Of a stretch of DNA of 64,000 nucleotides, positions 1 through 7,901 are shown in pieces. Origin of the DNA: Bradyrhizobium sp. C9. Its GTDB lineage: Bacteria > Pseudomonadota > Alphaproteobacteria > Rhizobiales > Xanthobacteraceae. Where the stretch lies: assembly GCF_002532045.1 (NCBI RefSeq), contig NZ_NWTG01000006.1:124001-188000 (forward strand), written 5' to 3'. A program made the position numbers and the translations under genes. The notes below the pieces were generated by a model. The model had not been told where the DNA came from and searched no databases. It worked only from the letters and a program-made list of their open reading frames with translations. Positions within the stretch are counted from its first letter, which is position 1; each line of letters begins with the position of its first letter.

Positions 1-1050
1 GTTCCGCAACCGGTCGCTGCGAAGCTGACGCGCGCGGCCATCTTCCTTGCGGTCACGATCAAGCCCAATCCGGAATTCGATACCGTGGTGCGGTCGCTAT
101 GTGCGGACGTCGCTGCGCTGGTGCGCGCGGTCGGCTTCCGCGATCTCGAGGGCCGGCTGTCCTGCGTCATGGGCATCGGCTCAGACGCATGGGACCGGTT
201 GTTCGGTGCGCCGAAGCCGCAAGGCCTGCATCCGTTCCGCGAGATCAACGGCGTCCACCACGCCGTCGCGACACCGGGCGACCTGCTGTTTCACATCCGC
301 GCCGTGCCGATGGACCTGTGCTTCGAGCTCGCGACACAGATCATGTCGCGGCTCGGCGATGCGGTCGCCACCTCGGACGAGGTCCATGGCTTCAAATATT
401 TCGACGAGCGCGACCTGCTCGGCTTTGTCGACGGCACGGAGAATCCGGAGGACCAGGCGGCCACCGACGCCACCATCATCGGCGACGAGGACGCAGCCTT
501 CGCCGGCGGCAGCTATGTGATCGTGCAAAAATACCTGCACGATCTGAAGAAATGGAACGAGCTGCCGGTCGAGATGCAGGAGAAGATCATCGGCCGCACC
601 AAGCTGTCCGACATCGAGCTCGACGATGCGGTGAAGCCGAGCTATGCGCATAATGCCCTGACGACGATCGTCGAGAACGGCGAGGAGCTCGACATCGTCC
701 GCGACAACATGCCGTTCGGCAACATCAGCAAGGGCGAGTTCGGCACCTACTTCATCGGCTATGCCAAATCCCCGCACCGGATCGAGCAGATGCTGGAGAA
801 CATGTTCGTCGGCAAGCCGCCGGGCAATTACGACCGCCTGCTCGACTTCAGCCGCGCCGTGACCGGCACGCTGTTCTTCGTCCCGTCGGCGACCTTCCTG
901 GAAGACGTCACCAGCGAGCCACCGGCACCCGCGCCGGCGGAGCCGTCGCTGGATGATGCCGGGGCTGACGAGGCTCCTGCACAAAAAACACCGCCGTCCG
1001 ACGGCTCGCTCGGGATCGGCTCACTCAAAGGAGAGGCTGGACATGAATAA
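1..1050 (+). CDS. DyP-type peroxidase, encapsulin cargo (5' end outside window)
   Basis: The frame is open from base 1, so the N-terminus lies upstream of the window; the GTG at 85 is internal. Dye-decolorizing peroxidases are heme enzymes that use H2O2. Visible hallmarks are the GXXDG motif (GFVDGTENP, near 420-446) with the distal Asp, a distal Arg in VRDNMPFG, and the proximal heme His in SYAHNALT. After the catalytic domain comes a Pro/Ala-rich linker and the C-terminal peptide DGSLGIGSLKG, which matches the known encapsulin cargo-loading signal. The stop overlaps the shell gene start by 8 nt, implying translational coupling. The protein is therefore expected to be packaged inside the encapsulin shell, probably in oxidative-stress defence. 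Family and targeting signal are very secure; the physiological substrate is not known. Confidence 0.96.
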   Translation, partial: VPQPVAAKLTRAAIFLAVTIKPNPEFDTVVRSLCADVAALVRAVGFRDLEGRLSCVMGIGSDAWDRLFGAPKPQGLHPFREINGVHHAVATPGDLLFHIRAVPMDLCFELATQIMSRLGDAVATSDEVHGFKYFDERDLLGFVDGTENPEDQAATDATIIGDEDAAFAGGSYVIVQKYLHDLKKWNELPVEMQEKIIGRTKLSDIELDDAVKPSYAHNALTTIVENGEELDIVRDNMPFGNISKGEFGTYFIGYAKSPHRIEQMLENMFVGKPPGNYDRLLDFSRAVTGTLFFVPSATFLEDVTSEPPAPAPAEPSLDDAGADEAPAQKTPPSDGSLGIGSLKGEAGHE

Positions 1051-1858
1051 CCTTCATCGGGGACTGGCCCCCATCTCGGACGCGGCATGGGCCCAGATCG
1101 AAGAGGAAGCCTCGCGGACGTTGAAGCGCCATCTGGCGGCGCGCCGTGTCGTCGATGTCGATGGGCCGAAGGGCACGGACTTCTCGGCGGTCGGCACCGG
1201 CCATCTCAAGAAAATCGCGACGCCCGGCGACGGCGTCGAGGCAACGCAACGCGACGTCCGCGCGCTGGTCGAGTTGCGCGTGCCGTTCGAGCTGTCGCGC
1301 CAGGCGATCGACGATGTCGAGCGCGGCTCGAATGATTCCGACTGGGATCCGCTCAAGGACGCTGCACGAAAGATCGCGTTCGCCGAGGATCGCGCGGTGT
1401 TCGATGGCTACACGGCCGCCGGCATTCAGGGCATCCGCCAGAGCACCAGCAACCCGGTGCTGAAGCTGCCGCCGAGCATCAAGAATTACCCCGCCGTGGT
1501 CGCGCAGGCGGTCAGCCAGCTGCGGCTCGCCGGCGTCAACGGTCCATACACGCTGCTGCTCGGCACCGAACCCTATACCGCGATCGGCGGCGCGACCGAC
1601 GACGGCTACCCCGTCCTGCAGCACATCCAGCGCCTGATCGACGGCAAGATCATCTGGGCGCCCGCGATCGCGGGCGGCGTCCTGCTCACCACCCGCGGCG
1701 GCGACTTCCAGCTCTCGATCGGCCAGGACCTTTCGATCGGCTATCTCAGCCACTCCGCGACCTCGGTCCAGCTCTACTTCCAGGAGACCTTCACCTTCCT
1801 GATGCTGACCAGCGAAGCGTCGGTGGTGCTTGCGCCGGAGGCGAAGAAACCCGCCTAG
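1043..1858 (+). CDS. Family 1 encapsulin shell protein (linocin-M18-like)
   Basis: This 271-residue protein has the usual family 1 encapsulin length and its characteristic N-terminus (MNNLHRGLAPISDAAWAQI), followed by the TLKRHLAARRVVDV segment and the conserved C-terminal half with LLLGTEPY and FTFLMLTSEA. Such proteins have the HK97 phage-capsid fold and self-assemble into icosahedral protein shells in the cytoplasm. The ATG at 1043 was chosen because it is preceded by AAAGGAGAGG at suitable spacing and matches the family N-terminus. It overlaps the DyP stop, so peroxidase and shell are co-translated; the DyP C-terminal peptide binds the inner face of the shell. Confidence 0.97.
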   Translation: MNNLHRGLAPISDAAWAQIEEEASRTLKRHLAARRVVDVDGPKGTDFSAVGTGHLKKIATPGDGVEATQRDVRALVELRVPFELSRQAIDDVERGSNDSDWDPLKDAARKIAFAEDRAVFDGYTAAGIQGIRQSTSNPVLKLPPSIKNYPAVVAQAVSQLRLAGVNGPYTLLLGTEPYTAIGGATDDGYPVLQHIQRLIDGKIIWAPAIAGGVLLTTRGGDFQLSIGQDLSIGYLSHSATSVQLYFQETFTFLMLTSEASVVLAPEAKKPA

Positions 1859-1881
1859 ACCTGCCGGCGTTGACTCTTCCA

Positions 1882-1914
1882 GGAAGCCTCCGGCCGATCC
1901 GTGCCGGAGCTTCC
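1882..1914 (+). promoter_or_regulatory. Stable stem-loop between encapsulin and companion gene
   Basis: The arms at 1882-1894 (GGAAGCCTCCGGC) and 1903-1914 (GCCGGAGCTTCC) pair over 12 bp with one bulged C and an 8-nt loop. No T-run follows, so it is not a classical intrinsic terminator. It sits 29 nt before the next start codon and could act as an mRNA stability element or partial terminator that sets the ratio of shell to companion protein. Confidence 0.6.
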
Positions 1915-1943
1915 GTTGAACTCCAACGAAGAGGAGGCGCGCA

Positions 1944-2135
1944 ATGGACTACGATCTCTACATCAACCCGAAGAAGGCATCGGTCGGCCTTTATGTCCGC
2001 AAGGGCGCCGGCCTTCCCGATCTCGGCGACGCCAAGGACTGGGTGTTCGACGGCACCTCGGCGCAGGCCAACCTGCCGCCGCAGCTCGTGAAAGAGATCG
2101 AGGCCAACGGCCACGCCTTTCGCGACATGGACTGA
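1944..2135 (+). CDS. Small 63-aa protein downstream of encapsulin, function unknown
   Basis: It starts MDYDLYINPKKASVGLYV and ends HAFRDMD. The ATG at 1944 has a strong ribosome binding site (GAGGAGG, about 7 nt upstream), which supports a real gene. The product is a short soluble protein rich in Asp, Lys and Gly, with no signal peptide, membrane segment or recognised motif. It is the last gene before a converging transporter gene and is co-directional with the DyP/encapsulin pair, separated by 85 nt that contain a stem-loop. A role linked to the nanocompartment (minor cargo, assembly or heme-loading factor) is an inference from position only. It lacks a clear cargo-loading peptide. Confidence 0.75.
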   Translation: MDYDLYINPKKASVGLYVRKGAGLPDLGDAKDWVFDGTSAQANLPPQLVKEIEANGHAFRDMD

Positions 2136-2144
2136 GCTCCGCGA

Positions 2145-3524
2145 TTACTTCTCGCCGGTCTTCACCGGCGCGGTCTCGGGCATCAGGCTCATGGCCAGGA
2201 TGCCGACCGCCGCCGCGAGCAGAAGGTACCAGGACGGCGCCAGCGGATCGCCGGTCACGTGCAACAGCCACGTGACCACGAGCTGCGCGGTACCGCCGAA
2301 GGTCGCGATCGCGACCGCGTAGATCGTCGCGAAAACGCCGCCGCGAATGCTCTGCGGCAGCGCTTCGGTGAAGGCGGCGTAGAACGCGGTGAACGGCAGC
2401 GATCCGATGAACGACAGGATGCCGAAGCCGAACAGCAGCGACCACGCGCCGGGGTCGCGGACGATCCACAGGAACGCCGGATAGGTCAGCACCAGCACGA
2501 CCAGCTGCGGCCAGATCATGATCGGCTTGCGTCCGAGCCGGTCGGCAAGCCAGCCACCTAGCACTGCTCCGATGATCTGAAGTCCGTTGCTCACCAGCGA
2601 TACGGTGAACGCCAGGGACGGCGACACATGCAGCGTATTCTTGGCGTAGGTCGTCATGTACTGCGTCACGTAGGTCGAGATCGTGCCGCTGGCCAGGATC
2701 ATCACCGCCAGCAGGATCACCCGAAGATGCCGGCGCGCCAGCGTGACATGGTTCGCGCGCTCAACGCCCGCCGCGGCCCGGTCGCCGTGAGGCACCGTTT
2801 CCGGCAGCGTCCGGCGCATCCAGATGCCGAACGGCAGGCAGACGGCCCCGAGCAGGAATGCAACGCGCCATCCGTAAGCCTGCAGCATGTCGGGCGCCAT
2901 CGTGCTGCTCAGGATGACGCCGACAAGGGCGCCGGCGGTCGCCGCGACCTCCTGGCTGGCCGGCTGCCAGGCCACCACCAGGCCGCGATTCCTGGGTGCC
3001 GCGATTTCGATGAGATAGGCCGTGGTCGGTCCGACCTCGCCGCCGAGCGCGAACCCCTGCAGCATCCGCGCCAGGATCACGATAACAGGCGCCACGACGC
3101 CGACCGCAGCATAGGACGGCGTCAGCGCGATCGTCAGGATCGCGCCACCCATCAGCGCAAAGCTCAGCAGCATCGCCGGCCGCCGGCCGACCCGGTCGGA
3201 AAAGATGCCGAGCACGATGCCGCCAATCGGGCGCGTCAGGAAACCGGCGCCGAAGGTTGCAAGCGACAGCATGAGGCTGCCGTATTCGCTATGCGCGGGG
3301 AAGAAGGTGCGCCCGATCTCGGTCGCAAAGAAGCTGTAGGTGATGAAGTCGTAGAACTCCAGCATGTTGCCGATGGTCGCGGCAAAGGCTGCGCGCCTGA
3401 CATCGAACTGTTCCCTGCCCGCAATGTCCGGCAACGCTCTCGGTTCCTTGGGTCTGGCTGTCCGGAGCGAGTATTGTTCCTCAGGCCATGCAAGGCAAGG
3501 CAGGGCGTACCGCGCAATCCGCAT
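2145..3524 (-). CDS. MFS transporter, metabolite:H+ symporter (MHS) type
   Basis: The 459-residue product has about 12 hydrophobic segments. The typical MHS opening ATIGNMLEFYDF occurs near residue 50, the MFS signature GIFSDRVGRRPAMLL follows TM2, and its counterpart ADRLGRKP lies in the second half. Relatives import citrate, alpha-ketoglutarate, proline or other carboxylates with protons across the inner membrane; the substrate cannot be read from sequence. The ATG at 3524 gives an unusually long, non-hydrophobic N-terminus. A TTG at 3434, preceded by AAGGA, would give a family-length start and may be the true one. The gene converges on the encapsulin operon with 9 nt between stops. Confidence 0.9.
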   Translation of the reverse strand: MRIARYALPCLAWPEEQYSLRTARPKEPRALPDIAGREQFDVRRAAFAATIGNMLEFYDFITYSFFATEIGRTFFPAHSEYGSLMLSLATFGAGFLTRPIGGIVLGIFSDRVGRRPAMLLSFALMGGAILTIALTPSYAAVGVVAPVIVILARMLQGFALGGEVGPTTAYLIEIAAPRNRGLVVAWQPASQEVAATAGALVGVILSSTMAPDMLQAYGWRVAFLLGAVCLPFGIWMRRTLPETVPHGDRAAAGVERANHVTLARRHLRVILLAVMILASGTISTYVTQYMTTYAKNTLHVSPSLAFTVSLVSNGLQIIGAVLGGWLADRLGRKPIMIWPQLVVLVLTYPAFLWIVRDPGAWSLLFGFGILSFIGSLPFTAFYAAFTEALPQSIRGGVFATIYAVAIATFGGTAQLVVTWLLHVTGDPLAPSWYLLLAAAVGILAMSLMPETAPVKTGEK

Positions 3525-3622
3525 GCGCCGCGAGCGGCGTCATGTCGGTTGTACTCAGCTCATCTGATGAACTTGCGACTCCGGAGGATCGGCCGGAGCG
3601 CAGCTTGTAAGCGACAGGTGCT

Positions 3623-4600
3623 TCAGTTTCTGGTCGACGAGGACCGGGTCCGGTTGAACAGCAGATAGAGGGCGTGCGGATTGGTCGTCAGATAGCGCCA
3701 GAACAGCCGGCGCGGCTCGAGCCAAAGGCGCCAGGCCCATTCGAGTCCGACGATCTGCATCCATCTCGGCGCGCGCGGCCGCGATCCGGACAGGAAGTTG
3801 AACAATCCGCCCGACGTCTTGATGACGCCGACGTTGCCAAGCCGCGACATGAATTCGTCGACGAAGGCCTGCTCGTAGGGCACGCCAAGCGCGACCCAGA
3901 GGAAGTCCGGCGCCAGCGCGTTGATCTCATCCACCTTGGCCCGAAGCGCGTCGCCGCGCAGATAGCCGTGCGAATGGCCGACGATCTTGAGCGCCGGATA
4001 AGCCCGGCGGACATTGGCGATGGCCGCCTTGTTTTCGGCCTCGTTCGCCCCGAGCAGGTAGAAGGTCAGCCCGAGTTCTTCCGCCTTGCGCGCGACGTCG
4101 TGGAACAGATCCGTGGTCGCGACGCGCTCGGGAAGCGGGTTCGGCGACCGCAGCTTCGACACCATGACCAGCGGCTGCCCGTCGGCATTGATCAGGTCGG
4201 CGGCACGGAACAGCCGATCGGTCATCGGCTCGGTGGAACAGCGCGACAGCACCTCGCCATTGGCCGATGTCAGATACAGCGGCCGATTGATCCGCCGGTT
4301 CGGATACACCGCCTCAACCATGAAGTCCGCGGTCTGCTCGCGATCGAGCACGGCGAGCCGCAGCCCGCCGATGGTCGCGCGGAGGACACCGGCAGTGGCG
4401 GCCCTGCCGACAGGATTGATGCGGCGCTCCACGCCGTTCGATGATCCGGCCGGCACATCCGCGGAGGAAACGCTCGAAGTGTCGCAAATCCGGACAGATG
4501 GAGCAGCCACATCCGAATCGAGACGCCGAGGCCGCACGCGATCGGCCTGTGTGGGCGAAATTGCGTCGGAAACGCGGGCTTTTTGGCTGTTAGTCAACAT
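3623..4600 (-). CDS. WecG/TagA/CpsF-family glycosyltransferase (GT26)
   Basis: The 325-residue protein shows GT26 hallmarks: YLTSANGEVL, LINADGQPLV with the conserved Asp, FYLLGANE, GHSHGYL, FLWVALGVPYEQ and the closing GLEWAWRLWLEPRRLFWRY. GT26 enzymes transfer N-acetylmannosamine, its uronic acid or glucose onto lipid-linked intermediates at the inner membrane. The frame stays open to 4804, but the ATG at 4600 is preferred because the extra 68 codons match nothing in the family; even so, about 75 residues before the catalytic core look disordered. It heads a surface-polysaccharide locus and is divergent from the GNAT gene at 4910. Confidence 0.9.
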   Translation of the reverse strand: MLTNSQKARVSDAISPTQADRVRPRRLDSDVAAPSVRICDTSSVSSADVPAGSSNGVERRINPVGRAATAGVLRATIGGLRLAVLDREQTADFMVEAVYPNRRINRPLYLTSANGEVLSRCSTEPMTDRLFRAADLINADGQPLVMVSKLRSPNPLPERVATTDLFHDVARKAEELGLTFYLLGANEAENKAAIANVRRAYPALKIVGHSHGYLRGDALRAKVDEINALAPDFLWVALGVPYEQAFVDEFMSRLGNVGVIKTSGGLFNFLSGSRPRAPRWMQIVGLEWAWRLWLEPRRLFWRYLTTNPHALYLLFNRTRSSSTRN

Positions 4601-4805
4601 TTCGGCAGGGCTCCAATCCTTACGAGCCCCAAACTGCAATATCCGGTCCAGACCGCTTGCGATCGCGCACGGCAGTTTGATGTAAGACGAGCCGTAAGGG
4701 ATGGTTAACGAAAGCGGCGCGGCAACAGCGACAGCATCACACCGGATCCCGCCAGGCCGGCAACGTTCGAGCAGCAACACTGCGCAAAGGTCGGGGGACT
4801 GCATT

Positions 4806-4820
4806 AATACAAATCGTATT
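4806..4820. promoter_or_regulatory. Candidate palindromic operator AATAC-N5-GTATT
   Basis: The perfect 5-bp inverted repeat AATACAAATCGTATT lies in the roughly 310-bp region between divergent gene starts (4600 and 4910). Its position fits an operator for a polysaccharide regulator, but the arms are short and no second copy was found, so chance is possible. The rest of the divergent region holds no gene I can support; TATAAG at 4850-4855 could be a -10 element for the rightward gene. Confidence 0.3.
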
Positions 4821-4909
4821 CTCCCGGTGCGCGAGGTCGTCAGCCTTTGCTATAAGGAGATCACGGCGGCTCGACCGGCGCTTTTGAAAACCCGTTTGTT
4901 TGGTTTCAC

Positions 4910-6040
4910 ATGAATAAGAATGATGACGCGTTCGATGTTTGCATCGACGACGCATTCGACTTCCTGTCTGAAGAATACGCGACATTGTTCGAAGGCTCCG
5001 ACGCGACCGCCTTCCAGCATCCGCTGTGGCTCGACAGCCTCTATCGCAAGCTCGCTCCCGCCGCGGCAGCGAAGCCGCTGGTCGTCATCGTCCGTCACCG
5101 CGCCAACAAGGCGCTGGCGGCCGTGCTGCCGCTGTTGCGCGTGCGCCGCGGGCCGATGCGGACGATCGAATTCGCCGACCTTCGCGTGTCCGACTATTTG
5201 TCGCCGGTCTGCGCCGCCAAGACCTTCGCCGAACTGCTGCAGGACCGCCAGGCCTGCGAGAAGCTTCGCAAACTGGTCCGGCCGTTCGACCTGCTGCGCA
5301 TTCCCAAGCTGCTCGATGCCAGGATGCCGATCGAGAATTTGCTCGGGGCGCCTCATCGCAGCCTGATGGATACCAATGCCTATGCGACGGTCCTGTCCGC
5401 GCCGTTCGAGCAATGGCAGATCAACGCGCTGGGCAAGTCCTATGTGAAGGAGCTGGCGAAGAAGTGGCGCCAGATCCACAAGAAGGGCACGCTCACCTTC
5501 GCATGTTGCACCGACAGCGCCTCCATCGGCGAAGCCATGGACGTGATGAGGAAGTTTCGCGGTCCGCGGTTTCAGGCGCACGGTGATGGCGACCTGCTGC
5601 AGCGTCCGGAGTATTTCGATTTCTATTCGAGCGTGGCGCTTCGCGGGATGGGCGCCTTTACCCGGCTCTACACCATGAAGATGGATGGCGAGGTCATCGC
5701 CACGGCACTTGGCCTCGCCCACAGCGGCCGCCTGCTCATCGTTATGACGGCTTTCGACATCGAGGGATACAAGAGCCAGTCGATCGGCGCGCTGACGTTC
5801 GAAAGTGTCGCCAAGGACTGCATCGAGCGTGGAGACCGGGTGCTAGATTTCACCATCGGTGACGAGCCCTACAAGATGCAGTTCGGCGGCCAGCCCACGC
5901 CGATGTCGGGCGTGACGCAGGCCGGCAGCGCGGCCGGATCGCTTGCATTGTTTGCGCTGAAGCAGGCGCCCTGGATCAAGCAGGCGGCGAAGCGGGTGAC
6001 CGACCTGAGGCCGATCCGCACCTCGACCGGTACACGCTAG
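4910..6040 (+). CDS. GNAT acetyltransferase of the CelD/BcsL type
   Basis: This 376-residue protein matches the polysaccharide-associated GNAT family (acetyltransf_6, often named cellulose biosynthesis protein CelD). An N-terminal half around FQHPLWLDSLYRKLAP leads to the C-terminal acetyl-CoA-binding domain. That domain shows ALRGMGAFTRLYTMKMDGE, ATALGLAHSGRLLI and the characteristic end VLDFTIGDEPYKMQFG. These proteins are thought to acylate sugars of exported polysaccharides. The ATG at 4910 has no clear Shine-Dalgarno sequence. It lies between a GT26 gene and an FAD monooxygenase gene, which fits a role in decorating the same polymer. The exact acyl donor and acceptor are unknown. Confidence 0.85.
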   Translation: MNKNDDAFDVCIDDAFDFLSEEYATLFEGSDATAFQHPLWLDSLYRKLAPAAAAKPLVVIVRHRANKALAAVLPLLRVRRGPMRTIEFADLRVSDYLSPVCAAKTFAELLQDRQACEKLRKLVRPFDLLRIPKLLDARMPIENLLGAPHRSLMDTNAYATVLSAPFEQWQINALGKSYVKELAKKWRQIHKKGTLTFACCTDSASIGEAMDVMRKFRGPRFQAHGDGDLLQRPEYFDFYSSVALRGMGAFTRLYTMKMDGEVIATALGLAHSGRLLIVMTAFDIEGYKSQSIGALTFESVAKDCIERGDRVLDFTIGDEPYKMQFGGQPTPMSGVTQAGSAAGSLALFALKQAPWIKQAAKRVTDLRPIRTSTGTR

Positions 6041-6080
6041 ATCGTGATGAAATCAGGTTGAGCTGGACTGCGTCGAAAGC

Positions 6081-6104
6081 TCACCTCTCCTTTGGGAGAG
6101 GTGA
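6081..6104. terminator. Dispersed palindromic element, possible bidirectional terminator
   Basis: TCACCTCTCC and GGAGAGGTGA form a perfect 10-bp stem with the loop TTTG. The hairpin lies in the gap between two convergent genes (ends at 6040 and 6175). There is no T-tract of note. Sequences of this CACCTCTCC...GGAGAGGTG type are widespread intergenic repeats in rhizobia, so it may be a mobile palindromic repeat that also stops transcription from both sides. Confidence 0.6.
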
Positions 6105-6174
6105 ACCGAGACAGCACCAAGCCGATTCACTCAAAACTCGTCCGGCTTTAGAGCCGCTTGAGAAGCGTGCCCCT

Positions 6175-7395
6175 TTAGCGCAGCGCGCTGCGGACGCGCA
6201 TGACCCATCCCGGATGAATCCGGTCAACCTGATGCGTGACCATGCGGCGCAGGAAGTGCAGCTTCCGTTGCATGGTCCAGCGAACGTCGGTGTTGGAGGT
6301 CAAAGCCTCGCGGAAGCGCGCCAGTTCCAGCGAATGCCGGTCGGCGGCGAGCTTGTCGCGATCGGAATAGAACTGCGCGATCTTCTCCGCGCCCATGCCG
6401 TCGGTCTTGAGCCAGCTCGGCACATATTCGGTGCAAAGACGCTCGACATCCACCAGCAGCCGGCTCACGCCGGTACCGGCCGCGGGACAATTGGTCTGGT
6501 AGGCATCGCCGATCAACACGACGCCGGGCTGCAGATGCCCCTCGGTCACCGACAGGTCCATGACCCAATTGTGCACCTGGCCGACGATCTGGAAATCGCC
6601 GAGATAGCGCTCCAGTCCCGGCATCAGACGAAGCAGCGTCCGTCTGGTGTCGCGGCGCAGCTCGCGCATGATCGGATCGGTCGGATCGCGGAACATGAAC
6701 AGGTTCGCCCGCATGCCGCCCGACATCGGAAACAGGCTGAGATAGTCGACGCCGTCAGCTGCCTTCTTGCCGTAGCAGGTCAGCGCGTCGAAACCGAACG
6801 GCGCGTTGTCCGGCTTTGCAATGGTGAACCCGAACGAAATCGAGTGGCGCTCGGCAAGCATCTGCCGGCGCATTCCGAGATTGTAGCCAAGCGCGCCCGC
6901 CATGCCGGTCGCCAGAACGACCAGGCGCGAGACGACGCGTTTTCCGGAGGCCAGCGTCAGTTGCTGGCGATCCTCGCTGCAGCTGACATTGGTGACCTGG
7001 TCGAGCAGAAAGCTCGACGTATCCGGCGTCAGGCCGCGGGCCATGTTGACGAGGTTGGCATAGGAAATCCCGTAGGACCTGCCGACGCCGATATCGACCA
7101 GCTTGCCGTCCCTGATGTTGAGCACGCGGTCATAGGGCGCGGCGACGGCCTCGACGTGGTCGATGAAACCCAGGCGGCGGAAGATATCGATCTGCCGCCC
7201 GGCAATCTTTTCGACGCGGAATTCATCCGGCGGAATCGAGCGCTTGTCGATCAGGACGACCCGATAGCCGGCTCGGGCGAGAACGGCCCTCGCGAGCGAG
7301 CCCGCCAGACCGGCGCCGACAATGGCAACGTCCGCTTCGATCGTTTCAGCCTCGCTGGGTGCGATCGGCTGGGTCGCGCTTTTCTCGGCAATCAT
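6175..7395 (-). CDS. FAD-dependent monooxygenase/oxidoreductase
   Basis: The 406-residue protein has an N-terminal dinucleotide-binding motif (DVAIVGAGLAGSLARAVLAR, near residues 23-42) followed by the acidic end of the second strand (VVLIDKR). The late FAD motif is VLIGDAYQTNCPAAGTGVSR near residue 300. This is the architecture of class A flavin monooxygenases of the p-hydroxybenzoate hydroxylase fold; no signal peptide is present. The ATG at 7395 is preceded by GGAGCGG. It sits within genes for polysaccharide export, where such enzymes are unusual but do occur in rhizobial loci. Its substrate could be a lipid carrier, a terpenoid or a polymer precursor; none can be named from sequence. Confidence 0.85.
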   Translation of the reverse strand: MIAEKSATQPIAPSEAETIEADVAIVGAGLAGSLARAVLARAGYRVVLIDKRSIPPDEFRVEKIAGRQIDIFRRLGFIDHVEAVAAPYDRVLNIRDGKLVDIGVGRSYGISYANLVNMARGLTPDTSSFLLDQVTNVSCSEDRQQLTLASGKRVVSRLVVLATGMAGALGYNLGMRRQMLAERHSISFGFTIAKPDNAPFGFDALTCYGKKAADGVDYLSLFPMSGGMRANLFMFRDPTDPIMRELRRDTRRTLLRLMPGLERYLGDFQIVGQVHNWVMDLSVTEGHLQPGVVLIGDAYQTNCPAAGTGVSRLLVDVERLCTEYVPSWLKTDGMGAEKIAQFYSDRDKLAADRHSLELARFREALTSNTDVRWTMQRKLHFLRRMVTHQVDRIHPGWVMRVRSALR

Positions 7396-7901
7396 CTTTG
7401 TCCGCTCCGACGGCTAATTGGCAACGGAACTGCAATTTCCTTGCCGCCCTGCCGCCTCGCAGAACGAACACGACGAGTTCCACTATTGAGGTTAACGACA
7501 GCGCTCCGCCCGTGATCAAACCTCTTCCCGGCACACGGCTTGCAGCCATAACAGTCATGAAACTGATGTTTTAGACGCTCCGCGGCAGGCGGGCGGGGCA
7601 ATGGCCTGGCCGTGGCGGCTTCGACCGGCGCCGTTGACGCGCTAACGTGGCTTCAACCGGCGTGGTCCATGCTATCGAACCGGGTGGCGGAGAAAAATCC
7701 GATCTGCGCCGTTTGGACACAGCGAGGACGACGGCGTTCCAGAATGGAGCAGCGCGACATATTGGCCGTGGCGCCTCAAGCCCGGTTGGAAGGAACGGAA
7801 TTTTAGCAAGAGAACTTTAACACTCCAGACCTCACCGGTTGCTAAGGTCGGTCGTCCGACAGGATATTGAGACGTCTCTTGTGATTGCCTCTGTTCTCCA
7901 A
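7396..7901. other. Divergent intergenic region with a 14-nt direct repeat
   Basis: No convincing gene is seen in these roughly 500 bases between divergent starts. GGCTTCGACCGGCG (7617-7630) is repeated with one mismatch at 7649-7662, start-to-start 32 bp, or about three helical turns, as expected for a pair of regulator sites on one DNA face. Promoters for the FAD enzyme (leftward) and the flippase (rightward) must lie here. Confidence 0.45.

Noticed and set aside
6058..7515. A 485-codon rightward frame opposite the FAD monooxygenase gene
   Set aside because: Mirror frame of a clear flavoprotein; composition is non-protein-like.
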